DNA from: UBA8437 sp963694825
GTDB lineage: Bacteria; Planctomycetota; Planctomycetia; Planctomycetales; Planctomycetaceae
Reading direction: 5' to 3'
DNA: 13,617 bases
NCBI GenBank assembly: GCA_963694825.1
Contig: CAVOEV010000114.1
Span: 1-13,617 of the forward strand
Within the stretch, counting starts at the first letter, position 1, and each line of letters starts with the position of its first letter. The position numbers were made by a program, and so were the translations under genes. Of this stretch, positions 6,323 to 13,617 are shown in pieces. Under the pieces are notes generated by a model, which worked only from the letters and a program-made list of their open reading frames with translations, was not told where the DNA came from and did not search any database.

Positions 6323-8953
6323 ATGTCTCGCTCGTTTGCGACGTCGTTGTCTCTTGGCTTGGCCATTTGTCTGATTGGGACTGGCCAGTCGTTTGCGGCC
6401 ACCCCGGTCATCCGGCACGAGTTCGTCTACCAGAAGGCGGCCTTTGATCACTGCCATGCTTCGACGATTGTCGAGGCGACTGACGGCACTCTGGTGTCGG
6501 CCTGGTTTGGCGGGACGGGTGAGGGCAACAAGGACGTGTCGATCTGGGTCTCGCGTCGTGGTGCTGCCGGTTGGAGTGATCCGGTGCTGGCTGCCGACGG
6601 GGTGCAGTCGAAGACCGTGCGTCATCCGTGCTGGAACCCCGTGCTGTTTCAGCCTCGGACAGGCCCCTTGATGCTGTTCTTCAAGGTTGGGCCCAGTCCG
6701 TCGAGTTGGTGGGGCGAGTGGTTGACATCGGACGATTCGGGTCGGACGTGGAAGAACCAGCAGCGGTTGCCCGCGAAGGGGATCGGCCCGGTCAAGAACA
6801 AGCCGATCCAACTGGCTGATGGATCGATCTGGTGCCCGTCGAGTACCGAGCACAACGGTTGGCAGGTGCATCTGGAGATGACGTCGGATTTGGGCCAGAG
6901 TTGGAAGCGGCTGGGTCCGTTTTGTGACGGTAAGATGATCGGAGCGATTCAGCCCAGTCTGATTGTGTACGACCGTGGCCGTCGCTGGCAGATGCTCTGT
7001 CGCAACCGGAGCGGAGAGGGCGACGTGTGGTCGACCTGGAGCCAGGATGAGGGCAAGACGTGGAGTCGATTCGAGCCGACCGGGCTGCCCAATCCCAACT
7101 CGGGCACCGACGCGGTAACGCTTCGCGACGGAACTCAATTGCTGGTCTACAACCATACCAACCGTCAGGGCGAGTTCCCCAGCGGGCGGAACATGCTGAA
7201 TGTAGCCACAAGCCGAAACGGTCGCGATTGGGAAGCCGTTTTGGTTCTCGAACGGGACAAGGGCGAGTATTCCTATCCGGCGGTGATCCAGGACCGTGCC
7301 GGGCGAGTGCACATTACCTACACCTGGCGACGGCTGAGAGTCCGCCACGTGGTACTCGATCCGGCCAAGCTGTCCGGGCGACCGATCACCGACCGCAAGT
7401 GGCCCGGTCGAGTCGATCGATTAGCCTCGGTTGTGTCCAAAACATCTGCCAAAACATCTGCCATCGCACCGGCCATCGCACCGGCCATCGCACCGGCCAT
7501 CGCACCGGCCGATTCGTTGGTGTTGCGGGGCGGCGTGGGCCGGATGGACATCACCGATCGCAGTGGTCCGGTCAACGATCCGATGTACGCTCGGGCACTG
7601 GTCATCCAAGGCAACTGCACGACTGCGGTCGTTGTCACTCTGGACGTAGTGGCGATCGAGGAGATCGGTGAGATCAAGAACGATTTCTTGCCCAAGTTGC
7701 GAGCCAGGTTGAAGGCCGAGATCGGCCTGGATCCGGGTTCACTGATCGTCAACGTCAGTCATTGTCACGGGATTCCCTGCAAGGATGTTCTGGACCGGAC
7801 GGTTCGGGCGGTGAAGATGGCCGCGGCGTCGTTGGTACCGGTGCGGATCGGCGTGGGGACGGGCCACGAGGACCGGGTGCAGGAGAACCGTCGCCTGAGG
7901 TTGAAGGATGGTCGCGAGTTGGATGTGCGACGTGCGTATTCGTTGCCGCCGGATGTCGAGGTGATCGGGGCGGGTCCGATCGATCCGGAGATTGGCATCC
8001 TGCGGCTGGACCGAGTCGACGGGACGCCCTTGGCGGTGGTCTACAACTTCGCGATGCACCCGATCATGGGCGCATCGGGAGGAGGCAACTCGGCGGACAT
8101 CACCGGGTTTTCGTCGAAGGTGATCGAGGATGCATTGGGGCACGGGGCGATGGCGTTGTTTGTGCAGGGGTGCGGAGGCGACATCAACCCGGCGTTCTAC
8201 AAGGACGTCGACAGCCCGCGGGATGCCGAGCCTCAGGGGAATCGGTTGGGGATCAGTGTCGTGCGGGCGCTGAGAAAGATACCGGCTCACAAGGCCGGGT
8301 CGCTGAAACGTGTCAATCAGGTCCTGAGTTTGCCTCGAGCCGATCATGCCGAACGGATTGCGAGGCTCGAGGCCGAGCAGCTTCGGCTGGTCAAGTCGCT
8401 GCGGTCGACCTACCTGAACTTCGACACCTTCCTGAAACTCAACAGCCGCTACAGCCTTTCGCCGAAGTTTCCGTCGACCAACTCGCTGAGTTATCTGAAT
8501 CAGCTGGCGATCGGCCGCGACGATCTGGTGAGGCTGGATGGCATGAACCGTTCGCGGATGAAGGCCTATCTTGGGAACGTGTTGGCGATGGAGAGTATCA
8601 CTCGAATCGAGACCAATCTCCGACTGTTGCGCAAGCACCAGGCCAACAACCTGAAGGCGGGCAAGCGGACGATTGATGTCGAGGTTGTGGGTTTGCGTGT
8701 GGGGGACTTCGTGATGGTGACGTTTCCCGGCGAGGTGGTGTGTCAGGTGGGGTTGAACATCAAGCAGGCCTCGGCCCACAAGCACACCTTTATCGCCGCC
8801 TACACAAACGGCTACATTTACTATTGTCCTACGGCCAAGCAGATGAAGACAGCCGGTGCGGCTCAGGAGGACAGCGAGTGTTTGCTGGCGCCGGGTTGGC
8901 AGACGTTGTGGGAGACACGGGCGGCAGAATTGATCGGTCAGTTACTCGAGTAG
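6323..8953 (+). CDS. secreted two-domain enzyme: BNR sialidase-like domain fused to neutral-ceramidase-like domain
   Basis: An 876-residue exported protein. A signal peptide (residues 1 to about 25, ending QSFA) is followed by a sialidase-family (BNR_2) six-bladed propeller to about residue 355. Four Asp-box-like motifs are visible: SDDSGRTW (136-143), SDLGQSW (188), SQDEGKTW (240) and SRNGRDW (297). Family stretches HASTIVEATDGTLVSAWFGG, RHPCWNPVLFQ and GEYSYPAVIQDRAG are also present. A linker of KTSA x2 then IAPA x4 (373-396) leads to a neutral/alkaline ceramidase-type domain, about 399-876. It shows GGVGRMDITDRSG, the SHCH metal motif (His480, His482), FAMHPIMG (His579), SADITGFSS and FVQGCGGDINP. 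In characterised neutral ceramidases the last motif carries a nucleophilic Ser; here Asn622 occupies what looks like that position, so amide hydrolysis of ceramide is not assured. The start ATG has AGGA at 6312-6315, seven bases upstream. Sialidase-fold proteins act on varied terminal sugars, so the glycan target is open. These domains normally occur as separate proteins. Confidence 0.9.
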   Translation: MSRSFATSLSLGLAICLIGTGQSFAATPVIRHEFVYQKAAFDHCHASTIVEATDGTLVSAWFGGTGEGNKDVSIWVSRRGAAGWSDPVLAADGVQSKTVRHPCWNPVLFQPRTGPLMLFFKVGPSPSSWWGEWLTSDDSGRTWKNQQRLPAKGIGPVKNKPIQLADGSIWCPSSTEHNGWQVHLEMTSDLGQSWKRLGPFCDGKMIGAIQPSLIVYDRGRRWQMLCRNRSGEGDVWSTWSQDEGKTWSRFEPTGLPNPNSGTDAVTLRDGTQLLVYNHTNRQGEFPSGRNMLNVATSRNGRDWEAVLVLERDKGEYSYPAVIQDRAGRVHITYTWRRLRVRHVVLDPAKLSGRPITDRKWPGRVDRLASVVSKTSAKTSAIAPAIAPAIAPAIAPADSLVLRGGVGRMDITDRSGPVNDPMYARALVIQGNCTTAVVVTLDVVAIEEIGEIKNDFLPKLRARLKAEIGLDPGSLIVNVSHCHGIPCKDVLDRTVRAVKMAAASLVPVRIGVGTGHEDRVQENRRLRLKDGRELDVRRAYSLPPDVEVIGAGPIDPEIGILRLDRVDGTPLAVVYNFAMHPIMGASGGGNSADITGFSSKVIEDALGHGAMALFVQGCGGDINPAFYKDVDSPRDAEPQGNRLGISVVRALRKIPAHKAGSLKRVNQVLSLPRADHAERIARLEAEQLRLVKSLRSTYLNFDTFLKLNSRYSLSPKFPSTNSLSYLNQLAIGRDDLVRLDGMNRSRMKAYLGNVLAMESITRIETNLRLLRKHQANNLKAGKRTIDVEVVGLRVGDFVMVTFPGEVVCQVGLNIKQASAHKHTFIAAYTNGYIYYCPTAKQMKTAGAAQEDSECLLAPGWQTLWETRAAELIGQLLE
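7439..7510 (+). repeat. 12-bp in-frame tandem repeat at the domain junction
   Basis: Two copies of AAAACATCTGCC (7439-7462) are followed by four perfect copies of ATCGCACCGGCC (7463-7510). They encode KTSA twice and IAPA four times, giving an Ala/Pro-rich flexible linker between the sialidase-like and ceramidase-like domains. Identity at the DNA level, including synonymous positions, indicates recent slippage expansion. Copy number is likely to vary between strains. Confidence 0.95.
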
Positions 8954-9044
8954 TTTGAAGTCCCGATCCCGCCCTGCCAGACACATTCCATACTCCGGTG
9001 TTTCGAGTTGGCGATTGAGGCGTCTGGGGCCGATGTGGTAGAAC

Positions 9045-10433
9045 ATGGACATGAATCATACCGGTCAAGAACGTTGTGTGGGCTCGGTTTCGAGGCGTGC
9101 GTTTCTGGAAGCCGGCAGTTTGGCATTGGGTGGGTTGACGTTGCCGGACCTGTTGGCAGGTCGAGCTGCGGCTCGAGAGTCGGGTCGGTCGTTGGCCGAC
9201 ACGTCGGTGATCCTGATCTGGCTTCAGGGTGGTCCCAGCCACATGGAGACCTACGACATGAAGCCCGAGGCTCCGGTGGAGTACGGCGGGCTGCTGAAGC
9301 CGATCCAGACCACGGCGGCGGGTCTGGACATCTGCGAACTGCTTCCGCTTCATGCTCGGGTTGCCCACAGGTTCAACGTCATCCGTTCGATCTCGCATGG
9401 GTTTGGGAATCATGCTGGAGGAGCCGGGCGGTTCTTGTCGGGTTATAACCCGCTTCGTCCGCTGGATCCCAAGTCGCAGTTTCCGTGTCTGGGACCGGTC
9501 GTCTCGAAGATGCTACAGGGCAAGCGCAATCAGTCGATGCCCAACTATGTGGCCAGTGCCACCAACGTGTACGGTGGCGGCAGTGCCAGCCTGGGTCCGG
9601 CCTACCTGCCGTTTGTGATCGGAAGCGATCCGAACGCGAAGAACTTCAAGGTCAACAATCTGGCGTTGTCTCCGACGATCAAGAACCGACTCGACGATCG
9701 TCGGCTGTTGCTGGGTGGATTGGACGGATTGCGTCGCGACATCGACAATTCGCGGTTGATGGATTCGATCGACAAGTTCAACCAGGAAGCGATTAACCTG
9801 CTAACCAGCCGGAAGGCTCAGCGAGCGTTCGACATCAGCCAGGAGTCGCCTCAGACTCGTGAAAAGTACGGGCGTCACAAGTGGGGGCAGCGGGCATTGC
9901 TGGCGCGGCGACTGGTCGAGGCGGGCACCAGTTTCGTGACCATGCAGATGCAGAATCCGGGCGTGTCTGGGGGCATCGGCAACTGGGACATCCACGCCGT
10001 CAACGGGCACCTGTACGACGACGCAAATGCGAGGTTGCCGATCTTTGACCAAGCGGTGTCAGCCCTGATCGACGACATCTACCAGCGAGGGCTCGACAAG
10101 CAGGTGATGGTGATCGTGGCGGGCGAATTCGGTCGCACGCCCCGGATCAATCCTCAGAAGGGCACTGCGTCGAAAGTTCTACAGCCCGGTCGCGACCATT
10201 ACCCTGGAGCGATGTCCGTTCTGGTTTCAGGCGGGGGCATGGAAACCGGCCAGGTGATTGGCGAGACGACGTCCAAGGGAGTCCGGCCCAAGCAGCGGCA
10301 GTTGGATCCCAACGACCTGCTGGCGACAGTCTATCGATTCCTGGGAATCGACTACGACGCGATGATTCCCGACAACAGCGGGCGACCGGTTCCGTTGATC
10401 CCCAGTGGGGCTCCGATTCGCGAACTGCTGTGA
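9045..10433 (+). CDS. DUF1501 protein, Tat-exported, alkaline-phosphatase-like fold
   Basis: A 462-residue DUF1501 protein, a family abundant in planctomycetes and related to the alkaline phosphatase/sulfatase superfamily; its reaction is not established. Seen: a twin-arginine signal at residues 16-21 (SRRAFL) with a hydrophobic stretch ending near GRAAA, so it is probably exported folded by Tat. Family motifs are WLQGGPSHMETYDMKPEAP, ISHGFGNHAGG, VMVIVAGEFGRTPRINPQ and GRDHYPGAMSVLVSGGG, the His/Asp-bearing positions being candidate metal ligands. The length is usual for the family and the gene appears intact. ATG at 9045 and ATG at 9051 are equally possible starts; neither has a strong Shine-Dalgarno. 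Usual partners with DUF1549/DUF1553 cytochrome-like domains are not next to it here. It lies 91 bp after the sialidase-ceramidase gene on the same strand, so cotranscription is possible. Confidence 0.93.
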   Translation: MDMNHTGQERCVGSVSRRAFLEAGSLALGGLTLPDLLAGRAAARESGRSLADTSVILIWLQGGPSHMETYDMKPEAPVEYGGLLKPIQTTAAGLDICELLPLHARVAHRFNVIRSISHGFGNHAGGAGRFLSGYNPLRPLDPKSQFPCLGPVVSKMLQGKRNQSMPNYVASATNVYGGGSASLGPAYLPFVIGSDPNAKNFKVNNLALSPTIKNRLDDRRLLLGGLDGLRRDIDNSRLMDSIDKFNQEAINLLTSRKAQRAFDISQESPQTREKYGRHKWGQRALLARRLVEAGTSFVTMQMQNPGVSGGIGNWDIHAVNGHLYDDANARLPIFDQAVSALIDDIYQRGLDKQVMVIVAGEFGRTPRINPQKGTASKVLQPGRDHYPGAMSVLVSGGGMETGQVIGETTSKGVRPKQRQLDPNDLLATVYRFLGIDYDAMIPDNSGRPVPLIPSGAPIRELL

Positions 10434-10517
10434 TTGCAGCAGATTTGTTTCGATCGCCGGTCCCCATCGCCACAATGGGCGCTTCTGCTGAATCAGCTGG
10501 CGACCTGGGGACGGACG

Positions 10518-11525
10518 ATGCGGTGGCTCGATTGACTGGCTCGATTTTTACGAACGCCAGTCGATGCCAAGCGATGCACGAGTTGGAGTGTGCATGGCGA
10601 CAAGGCCTCGTCTATCGAGTGTCTCGAAGAACGACTGGTGCTGAATGTCTCGGCACCGGCCATTCTGCAGCTGTTCGAGAGCAGTTATGGCAATTCCGAG
10701 GACCGGGCGGCTGACATTTTTCTGTACGGCTACGGTGGCGTCTGGATGCAGCCAACCGGTCGTGCCGACTCTGGCAACGGGTCTGTCGGATACGACGTCT
10801 ACGACCGATTCGATCCTGGTTCACCCGGCGATGCGACCTGGTATGGCACCGAAGCGGGGCTGAAGGCGACTGTCGAGGAACTGCACCAGTCCGGGCAGCG
10901 GGTATATGTCGACTTTGTGCTCAATCACAACGGGTTTCGAGACGCAGGCACGACCGGATTCGTTGACGAAGGCGGGTACCCCGGTTTTGCGGTGACACTG
11001 AATTCGGACAACAACGGCCAGGGGATCACCGATGTCGACGGCGACTTCCACGGAGCGTTCGAGAGCGGAGATCTGAACGGTCGACTTGCCGGGCTGATCG
11101 ACATCGACCAGGGCAAGAACCACCAGCTGATCCGGCATCCGGTCGACCCGGGCAACGCGAACAACGTTCCGAGTGGTTCGCTGGCCAATATTGCGGACTC
11201 GACCAACGCCAGGTTTTATCCGGATCGCAACCTGACACCGATCACGGTTTTTGATCCGAGCACCGGCGAGTCGGATATCGCGATCTATCCGTTCAACACC
11301 GATGTCCCCTTGGCCGGTGATGCGATGGCAGAAAACGCACTGGCCCTGTTGATGCGAAACGCTCAGTGGCTGGTGCAGACAATCGGCGTCGACGGCTTCC
11401 GGCTCGACGCCGTCAAGCACTTCGAGACGTTTGTGCTGCAGTACTTCGACCGTGCGGTGTACCGTTCGATCCAGGACACGAATCTGGACGGCAGCCAGCG
11501 ACGCGACGATTCTCGGCATGCTTGA
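10518..11525 (+). pseudogene. GH13 alpha-amylase-type gene, N-terminal half, with early nonsense codon and frameshift
   Basis: This is the 5' part of a secreted GH13 glycosidase. ATG at 10518, with GGGGA six bases upstream, reads MRWLD, then TGA at 10533, and then continues open with LARFLRTPVDAKRCTSWSV into SSIECLEERLVLNVSAP. The last stretch is the N-terminal motif of large exported planctomycete proteins. A TGG to TGA change would explain the stop. Restart at GTG 10590 is possible but has no properly spaced ribosome site. Numbering from 10590, GH13 region I is DFVLNH (108-113) and region II is GFRLDAVKH, with the nucleophile at Asp273. After HFETFVLQYFDRAVYRS the frame breaks near 11490 and ends in TGA at 11523. 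The catalytic Glu, the final Asp and the rest of the barrel are missing, so it cannot be an active amylase. The preceding DUF1501 gene is intact. Confidence 0.78.
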
Positions 11526-11850
11526 CAGCAACAGCCAGGCTTCGCAGATCGATCGCGACCTGTTTTCTGGGGACTTCACCGGACTGGCTCACGGCAACCA
11601 TGTTGCCACGGTCGTGTCATTTGAGCCGAGCGGGAACTCGAACGTACAGCGATTCCCCGGGCTGTTCACGTCAACAATCATCGGCGCCGGACTCGGCGAT
11701 CTCGACACCGACGGCGACTTCTCACCACAGGCCGATTTCGGTGATGCTCCCTCTTCCTACCCGGTGACTCGATCCGAGGACGGAGCCGTGCATATCGCAA
11801 CAGGTCCGACACTGGGAGCAACACGAGATAAGGAAGTTGACGGCGTCCAT

Positions 11851-11904
<54 letters not shown>

Positions 11905-12522
11905 TCCGACGAGGATGGTGTCGTCGACACCGGGGCGGACCTGGTCGTGGGACAGGCGGGTGCCAGCGTGACGGTGAATGTTCAGAACGCCCCCGGCGGT
12001 GCGAAGCTGGACGCGTGGATGGACTTCAACCAGGACGGTGACTGGAACGACTCCGGCGAGCACATCCTCGTCAACGCGGCGGTCATCAACGGCGACAACG
12101 TGCTAGCGTTCGATGTCCCCGCGACGGCCAGTGTCGGCACCACCTACGCTCGCCTGCGGCTGAGCACCGCAGGTGGCCTGGGCGTGACCGGTTTGGCGGC
12201 AGACGGTGAAGTGGAAGATAACCAGGTCGAGATCACAGCCGTTGAGAACCTCGTCTTTAATTTCGCGTCCGGGGACAACGTGATTGTTCTCTCTGACAAC
12301 GGCGTGCCGAATGACGGTATTTCACGGATCACCAGTACGGTGCCGAGTGAAGTCCTTGAGTTCACCAACCCGTCGGGCAAATTGACAATCAATGCCGGTG
12401 ACGGTGCTGACCTGGTGACGTTGTCGCCGCTGGAAGCTGGGTCCTTTTCGATCGTGGTCAATGGCCAGAGCGGTGACGACACGATCGATGCCTCGGCGGT
12501 TACCGTCGCAATCAAGATCAAT

Positions 12523-12945
12523 GGTTCCGGCGGCAACGACACGCTGACCGGCGGGAGTGCCAACGATACGTTCAACGGCGGCAGTGGCGAGGATTTGCTT
12601 GTCGGCAATTCCGGCAACGACACGCTGCAGGGGATGCGTGGTGCGGATGTGCTCAACGGTGGAGCCGGCAACGACTGGCTCGACCGTGGAACACAGAATG
12701 ACAAGCTGAGCGGCTGGACGGGTGATGATGAACTGTACGGCCGCAGCGAGAACGACATCCTGGTCGGAGGCGAGGGGAACGACAGCCTGTACGGGGCCAG
12801 CGGGGACGGCATCCTGCAGGGTGACGACGGCAAGGCGGACACGTCTCACGTACGGGACGACGACCGATTGGACGGCGGTGACGGCAGCGACACGGTCCGT
12901 GGCGGCGGTGGCAGCGACACGAAGTTTGACGGTGCGTCGGAAATC
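12523..12945 (+). repeat. RTX/hemolysin-type calcium-binding nonapeptide repeats (protein-level)
   Basis: The reading frame shows about a dozen GGxGxDxLx-type units, for example GGNDTLTGG, GNSGNDTLQG, GGAGNDWLDRG, GGEGNDSLYG and GGDGSDTVRGG. Tandem arrays of this kind form calcium-stabilised parallel beta-rolls in exported proteins. Several units are degenerate (RGTQNDKLSG, GRSENDILVG). The repeats are similar in protein more than in DNA, so this is an old array, unlike the short DNA repeats elsewhere in the window. Confidence 0.85.
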
Positions 12946-13009
12946 GACGAGAGTTTTGCGTATTGGGCCGAGTGGGTGGATGCGGTTTAGGGGCAGGTTG
13001 TCTTGAAGT

Positions 13010-13231
13010 CACACCGCGTGTGCGCCGCTCGCCCTGGCCGGCGGCGTACACCTTCCAGGCGAATTCGATTCCGATGTGAACCAGTTCTTCGAGCGTCGGC
13101 AGGTAGTCGGGTTCCTCGCTGTTGGGCAGAAACTCGCTGATCGGCTCGGACCGTCCCGCGATCCGGTTCGCTTCAAACCGGCGGCGGGCTGATTCGTTGA
13201 CCAGTTCCGATTGATCAGCCGGATCGTTCAT
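13010..13231 (-). pseudogene. N-terminal fragment of a planctomycete-type Ser/Thr protein kinase
   Basis: A minus-strand frame starting at ATG 13231 (GTG at 13240 is an alternative) gives MNDPADQSELVNESARRRFE, then EANRIAGRSEPISEFLPN and YLPTLEELVHIGIEFAWK. The R-FEA-x5-GR-P-I-x2-FLP and LPTLEELVHI-x2-EF-WK pattern is what I associate with the region ahead of the kinase domain in planctomycete Ser/Thr kinases. After about 74 residues the similarity stops, about 20 bp from the end of the convergent mosaic gene. The frame then runs on as an antisense shadow of the RTX repeats, Pro/Arg-rich and not protein-like. No kinase catalytic motif is present, so this is a remnant. The ATG overlaps the TGA of an uncharacterised upstream frame, which might be chance. 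Confidence 0.55.
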
Positions 13232-13617
13232 CGAGACCACTCACAGCAACCGGGCCGTACCAAGGCCTCTTCCAGATCGACTTCCTTCCCTGAAGCTATA
13301 TCAGCGGAAGTGAGCGAATCGAACCGGATCGACAGATTCCGGAACAGAGATTCTCGGGCCGGCGAAACGACGCCACGGCGTGCCCGCTGCAGTGTGTTGC
13401 AAGCTGGCCACGCAGAAGCGGAAATGTCGCAACTGGGTGATTCTTGCGGATCATTCCGATCTGCTTGGCCATTGTAACCCGATCGCTTGCCCGTTGTACG
13501 CTGGTCGTCACAACACTCATAAGTCAGAAACAAAGAATGAAAGAGAGCGAATGCTCTGTCACGGTCGACTTAGGTGAAGGGCGAGAAATCGTCACCACGG
13601 ATCCGTCGCATGGTTTC
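13232..13617. other. stretch without an assignable gene at the right edge
   Basis: I see no recognisable gene here. A minus-strand frame (13228-13533, TTG start) ends in VDLEEALVRPGCCEWSR and overlaps the kinase-fragment ATG as ATGA. Its second half has plausible codon use, but I recognise no family in it. At the edge a minus-strand frame enters the window, reads MRRIRGDDFSPFT and stops at 13570-13572. It could be the end of an upstream gene but is too short to judge. Confidence 0.4.

Noticed and set aside
5915..7348. 477-codon minus-strand open frame across the lipoprotein and sialidase start
   Set aside because: Its composition is shadow-like (Arg, His, Pro and Thr-rich), and the plus strand carries clear signal peptides and Asp-box motifs over the same bases.
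7439..7510. Direct repeats considered as a CRISPR-like or iteron array
   Set aside because: Units are 12 bp with no spacers and keep the reading frame, so this is a coding minisatellite.
7739..8785. 348-codon minus-strand open frame opposite the ceramidase-like domain
   Set aside because: No recognisable motif; it is opposite a conserved metal-binding domain, and GC-rich codon bias produces such frames.
12653..13009. Extension of the minus-strand kinase-like frame into the RTX region
   Set aside because: The protein-like character ends near 13010; beyond it the frame is an antisense copy of RTX repeats.
13471..13499. TACAAT (minus strand) as a -10 box for the kinase fragment
   Set aside because: No -35 element at a sensible spacing (the best is TACAAC), and it would leave a leader of more than 200 bases.

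Overview
The window is GC-rich bacterial DNA that most resembles a member of the Planctomycetota. The evidence is a set of family habits rather than one marker gene. It carries a Tat-exported DUF1501 protein, a secreted BNR sialidase-like protein joined to a ceramidase-like domain, a small lipoprotein of a type I associate with planctomycetes, and a giant-secretome style gene with the LEERLVLN N-terminal motif plus GEVED and RTX repeats. It also has the N-terminal part of a planctomycete-style Ser/Thr kinase. No rRNA, tRNA, CRISPR array, insertion sequence or phage gene was seen.

Layout. Positions 1-2011 hold a minus-strand, translationally coupled pair: a SbcD/Mre11-like metallophosphoesterase followed by a SbcC/YhaN-like coiled-coil ATPase that runs off the left edge. 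Divergent from them, on the plus strand, are a single-pass membrane protein with a transthyretin/carboxypeptidase-regulatory-like fold (2190-2756) and a DUF485 plus sodium:solute symporter operon (2862-5092). The symporter carries an unusually large extracytoplasmic insertion. Convergent with it (5101-5728, minus) is a frameshifted and apparently C-terminally truncated secreted protein gene. A small lipoprotein gene (5849-6226) follows.

The centrepiece is 6323-8953: one uninterrupted 876-residue secreted protein joining a complete sialidase-like beta-propeller to a ceramidase-like domain. The linker is a perfect 12-bp tandem repeat. A DUF1501 gene (9045-10433) follows on the same strand. The remainder (10518-13231) looks like a genomic scrapyard. 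A GH13 alpha-amylase-type gene there has an apparent nonsense codon near its start, loses the second half of its catalytic domain, and shifts frame into GEVED and RTX repeats. A kinase N-terminal fragment on the opposite strand is cut off about 20 bp beyond the end of this mosaic. From 13232 to the right edge I could not assign a gene.

Functionally, the left third is DNA maintenance plus small-organic-acid uptake. The middle is an export-heavy set (Sec, lipoprotein and Tat signals) that probably processes host- or algae-derived glycoconjugates or lipids. The right third is decaying mosaic sequence.
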